The notes under the pieces: generated by a model
The model's input: the letters and a program-made list of their open reading frames with translations, nothing else
What the model was told of the DNA's origin: nothing
Database searches by the model: none
Origin: CAYQDF01 sp964416175
GTDB taxonomy: Bacteria; Chloroflexota; Anaerolineae; Anaerolineales; UBA4823
Direction of reading: 5' to 3'
NCBI GenBank assembly: GCA_964416175.1
Contig: CAYQDF010000081.1
Location: 1-14,214, forward strand
DNA: 14,214 nucleotides
Program-made: the position numbers and the translations under genes
Shown here: positions 9,149 through 14,214 of the stretch, in pieces
Layout of the letters: every line of letters starts with the position of its first letter
Position numbering within the stretch: the first letter of the stretch is position 1

Positions 9149-10495
9149 ATGTCAAAGAGAATGCTAGTTTACATCCTGTCGGTGCTGATGGTTGCCGCCC
9201 TGCTCCTGAGCGCATGCGCACCCGCCGCGACGACCGAAGCCCCGGCTGAGCCTCCGGCGGGCGAAAAGCCATTCGATGGCGTGACCATCAACATCATGAT
9301 GGAGGGCGTCCCAGATACGGACTTCGTCCTCGAACTGCTGCCCGAGTTCGAAGAACAGACCGGCATGACCGTCAACATCGAGGTGCTGAACTATGCCCTG
9401 ATGCACGAGAAGCTCGTCCCGCAGCTCACCGCGCCGGCCGGGCAGGGATCGTACGATGTGATCGTGGTCGACAACTACTGGGTCGGGGAGTTCGTCAACG
9501 CCAACTGGCTGATGGAACTCGACGACCGCCTGGCAGCCAGCCAGACGATTGACCTCGCGGATTACCTGGACTCCATGGTCAACATGGTCGGCCAGCTGAA
9601 CGGCAAGACCTACATGATCCCCTTCTACAACTACGCCATGGCTCTGATCTACCGGAAGGACCTGATGGAAGACCCGGAGGTGCAGGCCGCCTACCAGGAG
9701 GCGATGGGCAAGGAGCTGGCCCTGCCGGCCAGCGTTCCCGAGTATGTCGAACTGGCGAAGTTCATGACCCGCGACGCCGACGGGGATGGAGAGATCGATA
9801 TTTTCGGTTCCTCCATGATGGGCCTCCGCCCGGACCCGACCACCATGGAATGGCTCAACTACCTGTACAGCATGGGCGGTCTGATCTACGACGCGGACTG
9901 GAACACTATCGTCAACAACGAACAGGGCGTCGAGGCGTTGACCCTGTACGCGGACGCGATGAAGAACGCCGCGCCGCCAGGAGCGCCGGCTTACGGCTTC
10001 GACGAAGCCTTCTCGACAATGGCCCAGGGCAAAGCATTCAGCTACATCACCTTCAACTGGATGCTTCCACAGCTGAACGACCCCGAAAAGTCCCAGGTGG
10101 TCGATAAGGCTGCCGTGGTGCGCGTCCCGGGCGGGAAAGGTCTGCTCGGCGGGTGGGGCTGGGCTATCCCGGTCTCCTCGCCGAACCCAGACGCCGCCTG
10201 GGCGTTCATCGAATGGGTCGAATCCTTCCCAATCGCCAAAGAGCGCGCCCTGATGGGCGGCGCACCGGCGCGGGCGGACGTGTTCGAGGACCCGGACGTC
10301 CTGGCGAAATACCCGCACTACAGCGAAGTGGAACAGATCGTCGGGGAAGCGATCCCCTTCCCGATCATGAGCCGCAGCCCGCAGGTCGTCGAAGTGCTCG
10401 GCCGAGTCATCTCCGAGACCGTCGCCGGCACCAAGACGCCCCAGCAAGCCCTGGACGAGGCTGCCGCTGAACTGAGCACCCTCGTCGACGAGTAG
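9149..10495 (+). CDS. Sugar ABC transporter substrate-binding lipoprotein
   Basis: 448 residues. The signal peptide ends in a lipobox LSAC with C23 as the lipidation site, so the protein is anchored outside the cytoplasmic membrane. An Ala/Pro/Thr/Glu linker (about 24-40) follows. The rest is a family 1 (MalE/UgpB-like) binding protein: 'VTINIMMEGVPDTDFVLELL' (ligand lobe), 'YDVIVVDNYWVGEFVNANWL', 'MIPFYNYAMALIYRKDLM', 'GGWGWAIPVSS' and 'PDAAWAFIEWVES'. A DxDxDGxxD loop (D209, D211, D213, D217) resembles the calcium site of some sugar-binding proteins. Several aromatic residues suit a carbohydrate ligand, but the ligand cannot be named. It delivers solute to the MalG- and MalF-type permeases on either side of it. 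Confidence 0.93.
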   Translation: MSKRMLVYILSVLMVAALLLSACAPAATTEAPAEPPAGEKPFDGVTINIMMEGVPDTDFVLELLPEFEEQTGMTVNIEVLNYALMHEKLVPQLTAPAGQGSYDVIVVDNYWVGEFVNANWLMELDDRLAASQTIDLADYLDSMVNMVGQLNGKTYMIPFYNYAMALIYRKDLMEDPEVQAAYQEAMGKELALPASVPEYVELAKFMTRDADGDGEIDIFGSSMMGLRPDPTTMEWLNYLYSMGGLIYDADWNTIVNNEQGVEALTLYADAMKNAAPPGAPAYGFDEAFSTMAQGKAFSYITFNWMLPQLNDPEKSQVVDKAAVVRVPGGKGLLGGWGWAIPVSSPNPDAAWAFIEWVESFPIAKERALMGGAPARADVFEDPDVLAKYPHYSEVEQIVGEAIPFPIMSRSPQVVEVLGRVISETVAGTKTPQQALDEAAAELSTLVDE

Positions 10496-10508
10496 CATTG
10501 ACCGCCGA

Positions 10509-10542
10509 TGGTTCCTGCTCTGTGGGGGCAGAGCAGGAGCCA
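10509..10542 (+). promoter_or_regulatory. Strong intercistronic stem-loop after the binding-protein gene
   Basis: A 14-bp stem (10509-10522 with 10529-10542, one G-U pair) closes the six-base loop TGGGGG. No T-run follows, so it is not a typical terminator. Such hairpins after binding-protein genes often protect the upstream mRNA from 3' decay, raising binding protein over permease (known for other sugar transport operons; inference here). The AGGGG site for the next gene begins right after it. Confidence 0.75.
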
Positions 10543-10559
10543 GAGGGGATCCCTGGCAG

Positions 10560-11477
10560 ATGGAAACCGCCCAGCCAACCCGCGCCCGCCAAACCTCAAT
10601 CGCCTTCGGCCTGCGCAGCGACCGCCAGCTGCGGATAAACCTGGTGATCCCGGCGATCCTGGGGATTTGGGTGGTGGTCGGATTCCCCCTGCTCTACTCG
10701 CTATACATCAGCCTGCACGATTACATTCTCAGCCAGGGGGGGATCCAATCCTTCAACCCGCGCAACTACCTTAACATCTTCCATGACGACCTGCTGATCA
10801 GCGCCAGCCGGAACACACTGGTGCTGACGGTCAGCGTCGTCGTCCTGGAACTGCTCATCGGTTTCGGGCTGGCCCTGGTCCTCAACAACCGCCACCTCAG
10901 AGGGCGCGACCTGTACCTGTTGGTGCTCCTGATCCCCATGCTGATGCCGCCCATCACCGTTGGGCTGATCTGGCGGCTGCTCCTGCACCCCGAGCTGGGG
11001 ATCATCAACTACTTCCTCGGACTGACCGGTCTCCCCCAACCGGCCTGGTTGGGGGACCCGCGCCTGGCCATGATCACCGTGATCATTGTGGACATCTGGC
11101 ATGAGACCTCATTCATTTTGCTGATCCTGCTCGCCGGTCTGACCTCCCTGCCGGACGAGCTCTACGAAGCGGCGATGATCGACGGCGCCAGCGCGCCTCA
11201 GCAGTTCCGTTTCCTGACCGTCCCCCTGATGATGCCAACCATCCTGGTAGCGACCCTGATCCGGATGATCGCCGCCCTCAAGACTTACGACCTGATCTAC
11301 ATCCTGACCCGCGGAGGACCGGGGATCTCGACCGAGACGATCAGCTATTACATCTACCGGGTGGCATTCGTCTTCCTGGACATGGGGTCGAGCGCAGCCA
11401 TGTCCTTCATCCTGCTGATCTTGATCGTCATCCTGACGCTGGTCCTGATGCGTGTGCTGCGGACCAGCGAGACCTGA
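10560..11477 (+). CDS. Carbohydrate ABC transporter permease, MalF type
   Basis: 305 residues. After a basic N-terminal tail (1-25), about six membrane segments follow, the first near 27-51 (LVIPAILGIWVVVGFPLLYS). The EAA loop is at about 202-222 (YEAAMIDGASAPQQFRFLTV), and 'LKTYDLIYILTRGGPG' is the hallmark of MalF/UgpA-type subunits. It forms the inner-membrane channel with the MalG-type subunit at 8213. The ATG has AGGGG about 11 bp upstream, slightly far, and the hairpin just before may limit access. No ATP-binding subunit is encoded in the window, so a shared MsiK/UgpC-type ATPase from elsewhere is expected. Confidence 0.94.
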   Translation: METAQPTRARQTSIAFGLRSDRQLRINLVIPAILGIWVVVGFPLLYSLYISLHDYILSQGGIQSFNPRNYLNIFHDDLLISASRNTLVLTVSVVVLELLIGFGLALVLNNRHLRGRDLYLLVLLIPMLMPPITVGLIWRLLLHPELGIINYFLGLTGLPQPAWLGDPRLAMITVIIVDIWHETSFILLILLAGLTSLPDELYEAAMIDGASAPQQFRFLTVPLMMPTILVATLIRMIAALKTYDLIYILTRGGPGISTETISYYIYRVAFVFLDMGSSAAMSFILLILIVILTLVLMRVLRTSET

Positions 11478-11487
11478 GAATCGAAAC

Positions 11488-12291
11488 ATGACCAAAACCC
11501 TGGACAACAAGACCTGCGCCGTCACCGGCGGGGGCAGCGGGATCGGGCGGGCGATCGCCATCGCCCTGGCCGATGCCGGCGCGAAAGTGTGCGTGACCGA
11601 TATCAATGCCCGCTGGGCGGAGCAGGTGGCCGGCGAGATCTGCGCCGCTGGCGGAGAAGCCTTCTCCATGGTCCTGGATGTCACCCGCAAGGAGCACAGC
11701 CAGGCAGCCGCGGAAGCCATCGCAACGCGCTGGGGCAGGCTCGACATCTGGTGCAACAACGCCGGAGTGAGCACGATGAACCGTTTCCTCGACCTGACGG
11801 AAGCGGACTGGGACTACAATCTGGACGTCAACGCCAAGGGCGTTTTCCTCTGCTCCCAGGCTGCCGCAGCCCGGATGGCGGTCCAGCCTCCCGGCGAAAA
11901 CAGCCTGCGCGGCAAAATCATCAACATCGCGAGCATGGCCGGCAAGCGCGGGAACGCTCCCTTTCTGGCGCACTACGTCGCTTCAAAATTCGCCGTGGTC
12001 GGGCTGACCCAGGCGATGGCGGGCGAACTGGCTGCCCACGCGATCACGGTCAACGCCGTCTGCCCCGGCTACGTCCGCACCGAGATGCAGAACCGGGAGA
12101 TCAGCTGGGAAGCTCGATTGCGCGGCCTTTCGGCGGAGGATGTCAGCAAACTTTACATCGCCGATACTCCCCTGGGGCGTCTGGAAACCCCGGAGGACGT
12201 GGCTGCGGTGGTCGTTTTCCTGGCCTCCCCGGCAGCTGACTTCATCACTGGCGAAGCCATCAATGTCAACGGAGGATCATGGATGGACTGA
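11488..12291 (+). CDS. Short-chain dehydrogenase/reductase (SDR)
   Basis: 267 residues, a classical SDR. The cofactor motif is TGGGSGIG (13-20). D38 at the end of the second strand (VTDIN) points to NAD rather than NADP. Then NNAG (90-93), catalytic S149 (NIASMAG), Y163 and K167 (YVASK), N115, and the 'CPGYVRTEM' loop. The end 'FITGEAINVNGGSWMD' is typical of polyol, sugar or butanediol-type dehydrogenases. In this operon it probably oxidises a hydroxyl of the imported sugar or polyol to a ketone, making a substrate for the FGGY kinase (inference). ATG 11488, 10 bp after the permease stop, is preferred to an upstream ATG (11452) inside the permease gene, whose extra residues are not SDR-like. 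Its 3' end overlaps the next gene by 13 bp. Confidence 0.92.
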   Translation: MTKTLDNKTCAVTGGGSGIGRAIAIALADAGAKVCVTDINARWAEQVAGEICAAGGEAFSMVLDVTRKEHSQAAAEAIATRWGRLDIWCNNAGVSTMNRFLDLTEADWDYNLDVNAKGVFLCSQAAAARMAVQPPGENSLRGKIINIASMAGKRGNAPFLAHYVASKFAVVGLTQAMAGELAAHAITVNAVCPGYVRTEMQNREISWEARLRGLSAEDVSKLYIADTPLGRLETPEDVAAVVVFLASPAADFITGEAINVNGGSWMD

Positions 12292-13070
12292 CCTCCGCGA
12301 CCGGCGAACTGGCTGCCGCCATCGCCGCCGCCCGCCTGGCGGGAGACCTGCTCCGCCAGAAGTTCGGTAAGGCAACCGGAATCCGCCAGAAAAGCCCGAT
12401 GGAGATCGTCACCGAGGTCGATCTCCAGGCGGAAGCTCTGATCGCCGATCGCCTGCGGGGAAGTTTTCCGGACTATGGTTTCATCGGCGAAGAAGGCGGA
12501 ACCTCAACCTTCCCCGTGAGCGCCAGCTGGATCGTCGACCCGATCGACGGGACAACGAACTTCGCCCACGGCTACCCCGTTTTCTCCGTATCGATCGCCC
12601 TGGAGGTCTCCGGAGAGACTGTGCTCGGGGTCGTGTACAACCCCGTCCTGGATGAGATGTTCACCGCCGAGAAAGGGAAAGGCGCATATCTTAATGGCGA
12701 GCGGATCCACATCTCGGAGGTCAGGGAATTGCGCGGAGCGCTCGTCGCCTCGGGGTTCCCTTACGATGCGTGGACAAACCCCGCCGACAACCTTGCCGGT
12801 TGGGGGAAGATCGTCAAGCGCGCGCTATCTGCCCGCTGCGACGGGTGCGCCTCTCTGGACCTCTGCCACGTCGCGGCGGGGCGCCTGGATGCCTATTGGG
12901 AGATCGACCTGGAAGTCTGGGATTACGCCGCCGGCGCGCTGATCGTCCGGGAAGCGGGTGGGGTCGTCACATCAGTTTCCGGGGAGCTGAACCACCCCCG
13001 CCGGAGGGACATCCTGGCCTCTAACGGTCATCTGCACCGGGAGATGGTCCTCGCCCTGCGACCGGATTGA
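12279..13070 (+). CDS. Inositol-monophosphatase-family phosphatase
   Basis: 263 residues with all metal-site motifs of the Mg-dependent IMPase/FBPase superfamily: GEE (E71, E72), 'WIVDPIDGTTNFAHGYPVFS' (D87, D90, G91, T92) and WDYAAG (W214, D215). Members hydrolyse inositol phosphates, sugar bisphosphates or PAP. The 'NFAHGYPVFSVSIAL' region is most like inositol-1-phosphatases. The start overlaps the SDR end, with GGAGG only 3 bp before the ATG, so it is probably read by ribosomes finishing the SDR. Co-operonic position with a transporter and a kinase suggests that it removes phosphate from an imported phospho-sugar, or from an intermediate different from the kinase product; otherwise a futile cycle would result. 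The 3' end overlaps the opposite-strand gene by 50 bp, with no terminator between them. Confidence 0.92.
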   Translation: MDGLTSATGELAAAIAAARLAGDLLRQKFGKATGIRQKSPMEIVTEVDLQAEALIADRLRGSFPDYGFIGEEGGTSTFPVSASWIVDPIDGTTNFAHGYPVFSVSIALEVSGETVLGVVYNPVLDEMFTAEKGKGAYLNGERIHISEVRELRGALVASGFPYDAWTNPADNLAGWGKIVKRALSARCDGCASLDLCHVAAGRLDAYWEIDLEVWDYAAGALIVREAGGVVTSVSGELNHPRRRDILASNGHLHREMVLALRPD

Positions 13071-14091
13071 CCTCCTCCGCTGCCACGACCACCTCTCTGA
13101 AGCCCATCCCCACCCTCGCCAGGCCCCAGCTCCCCAGCACCGCGAGCACCAGGATCTGGAGCGCGTGGTTGGCCAGGGCGAACGCAGTCATCGCGACCGG
13201 GTCGAACCCAGCCGCCAGCGACAGCGCCCCCACGATCGTCGCTTGATAGAGCCCGGGCATTCCGGGCGCCGAGGGCGGGGCGACCGCCAGGGTCAGGAGG
13301 ACGACAGCCAGAAACTGGTCAGGCGAGAAGTCCACGCCAATCCCGGCCAGGACGAAATACTCGAATGCGGCAAAGACCACCCCCAGAACGAGAGAATAGA
13401 TCCAGCCGGCGGTCAGCTTCCGCCCTGCCCCGGCCTGCTTCAGCCCGCGCATAAGGTCATTCAGGATGCGGTCCGCCCGGACGTGGTCCAGGCCTGGTAA
13501 ACGCAGCAGCTTCCCGGAGGTCCACAGCACGACGCGGTCGGCGCGGCGCACCAGCCAGGTCACGCCACCAAAGCCGACGAGTACCAGACCGGCGTTGAGT
13601 GCAACCGTCCCTGCCCCCACAGTCATCGAGTAGCCGGCCCAAAGAACCAGGAACAGAGCCAGGACCCGCACGCCCTGCTCGAGCAGCCTCTCGACCAGGA
13701 TCCCCGTGGTCGCCTCAGCCAGGGTCACCTTTTTCCCGCGGCTGATCAGCCACACCCGCACCGCCACTTCCGGCACGGGCGAGATGCTGTTCACCAGGTT
13801 CCCGATGTTGCTGGTGTTGAACGCCTCCTCGAAACCAGGCCTGTTTCCGAGCAGGAAGCGCCACCGGAAGGCCAGGACCACGTACCCACAGATGAGCATC
13901 CCCGCTGCCGCGAGCAGGTTCTGCCAAACCATCCGCCGGAGCTGCGCCAGCACAGCATCCAGGTCGACGAACCACAGGAACAGCGCCGCGATGAGGACCG
14001 AGACCAGGAAGGCGACCAGGAACCGCTTCCTGGGTAGAGCGAACGCGAAAGCCCTGGAGAACAGGGAACCCCTGGCAGCAGTCTTCTGCAT
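13021..14091 (-). CDS. UPF0104/LPG-synthase-TM-like integral membrane protein (flippase-like)
   Basis: 356 residues with about seven to eight hydrophobic segments, the first at about 24-42 (FLVAFLVSVLIAALFLWFV). Family marks are 'VVLAFRWRFLLGNRPGFEEA', 'NIGNLVNSISPVP' near residue 100, 'ILVERLLEQGVRVLALF' and the C-terminal 'PSAPGMPGLYQATIVGALSL'. This is the lysylphosphatidylglycerol synthase transmembrane (PF03706/COG0392) family. It lacks the soluble MprF synthase domain, so it is more likely a lipid or polyprenyl-glycan handling protein than an aminoacyl-PG synthase (inference). The start at 14091 has a TATAAT only 9 bp upstream and no clear RBS. The tail (about 335-356, Gly/Pro/Asp) is poorly conserved-looking and overlaps the phosphatase gene. 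Confidence 0.85.
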   Translation of the reverse strand: MQKTAARGSLFSRAFAFALPRKRFLVAFLVSVLIAALFLWFVDLDAVLAQLRRMVWQNLLAAAGMLICGYVVLAFRWRFLLGNRPGFEEAFNTSNIGNLVNSISPVPEVAVRVWLISRGKKVTLAEATTGILVERLLEQGVRVLALFLVLWAGYSMTVGAGTVALNAGLVLVGFGGVTWLVRRADRVVLWTSGKLLRLPGLDHVRADRILNDLMRGLKQAGAGRKLTAGWIYSLVLGVVFAAFEYFVLAGIGVDFSPDQFLAVVLLTLAVAPPSAPGMPGLYQATIVGALSLAAGFDPVAMTAFALANHALQILVLAVLGSWGLARVGMGFREVVVAAEEVNPVAGRGPSPGADDR

Positions 14092-14100
14092 AGTCCTGGA

Positions 14101-14106
14101 ATTATA
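14101..14106 (-). promoter_or_regulatory. -10 box of the flippase-like gene
   Basis: A perfect TATAAT on the minus strand ends 9 bp before the start codon, predicting a leaderless or near-leaderless message. The -35 region has no good match at 16-18 bp. The rest of the 73-bp gap to glmS holds only an AT-rich stretch (about 14138-14158) and no clear terminator for glmS. Confidence 0.5.
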
Positions 14107-14164
14107 AGCGAGAACACAGGGGGAGGGGTTGCCCGATCCATTAAAGAGTATTAATCCTCAATCA

Positions 14165-14214
14165 TCACTCCACCGTCACGCTCTTCGCCAGGTTCCGCGG
14201 CTGGTCGACGTCCA
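14165..14214 (-). CDS. glmS: Glutamine-fructose-6-phosphate aminotransferase, last codons
   Basis: The edge holds only the end of a minus-strand gene: DVDQPRNLAKSVTVE then TGA. 'DxDQPRNLAKSVTVE' is the highly conserved C-terminus of GlmS, which makes glucosamine-6-phosphate from fructose-6-phosphate and glutamine for cell-wall and amino-sugar synthesis. The lysine in this tail contributes to the isomerase site in the E. coli enzyme. The gene continues beyond the window. Confidence 0.9.
   Translation of the reverse strand, partial: DVDQPRNLAKSVTVE

Noticed and set aside
8194..9249. 351-residue plus-strand frame overlapping the MalG-type permease
   Set aside because: Pro/Arg/His-rich shadow frame; the in-register permease has membrane spans and an EAA loop.
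9164..10498. 444-residue open frame antisense to the binding-protein gene
   Set aside because: It mirrors a GC-rich coding frame: His/Val/Gly/Asp-rich with no family features, while the sense strand is a clear binding protein.

Overview
The window is bacterial chromosomal DNA: moderately GC-rich, densely packed, with short intergenic gaps and clear TATAAT-type -10 boxes. The set of families (a COG2345-type regulator, a lipoprotein sugar-binding protein with an Ala/Pro/Thr/Glu-rich linker, a secreted FG-GAP/FN3/LamG protein, a UPF0104 flippase-like protein) resembles Chloroflexota of the Anaerolineae type. That assignment is an impression from memory, not a computed result.

Left (1-1207): an operon read leftwards, iscX-nuoB-nuoC (nuoC cut by the edge). 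It couples a small Fe-S assembly protein to two complex I subunits. A single intergenic region of about 110 bp separates it from a divergent winged-helix regulator (1208-1918) of the COG2345/SufR-like type, which has lost most of the expected C-terminal cysteines. A 101-113 bp MITE-like element (1912-2024) with long imperfect inverted repeats, a possible target duplication and a central hairpin sits exactly at the regulator's stop codon.

Middle left (2025-4935): one gene for a large secreted surface protein (signal peptide, seven FG-GAP/VCBS calcium-loop repeats, ASPIC/UnbV domain, two FN3 domains, a C-terminal LamG/concanavalin-like domain). A one-base frameshift near 2441-2451 breaks it. 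A good intrinsic terminator follows.

Centre and right (4936-13070): a rightward catabolic operon with a textbook promoter (TTGACA, 17 bp, TATAAT) carrying two copies of an 11-bp repeat 32 bp apart. Gene order is DeoR-family repressor, SgcQ/BtpA-family TIM barrel, FGGY sugar kinase, MalG-type permease, solute-binding lipoprotein, MalF-type permease, NAD-type short-chain dehydrogenase, inositol-monophosphatase-family phosphatase. No transporter ATPase is present. My reading is import of a sugar, polyol or phosphorylated polyol, then dephosphorylation and/or oxidation, phosphorylation by the FGGY kinase, and a step by the SgcQ-like protein whose chemistry is not established. This is the best candidate for an undescribed pathway.

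Right edge (13021-14214): a leftward UPF0104/LPG-synthase-like membrane protein overlaps the phosphatase gene tail-to-tail by 50 bp. The last codons of glmS, on the same strand, enter at the edge. I saw no tRNA, rRNA, CRISPR array or transposase gene.
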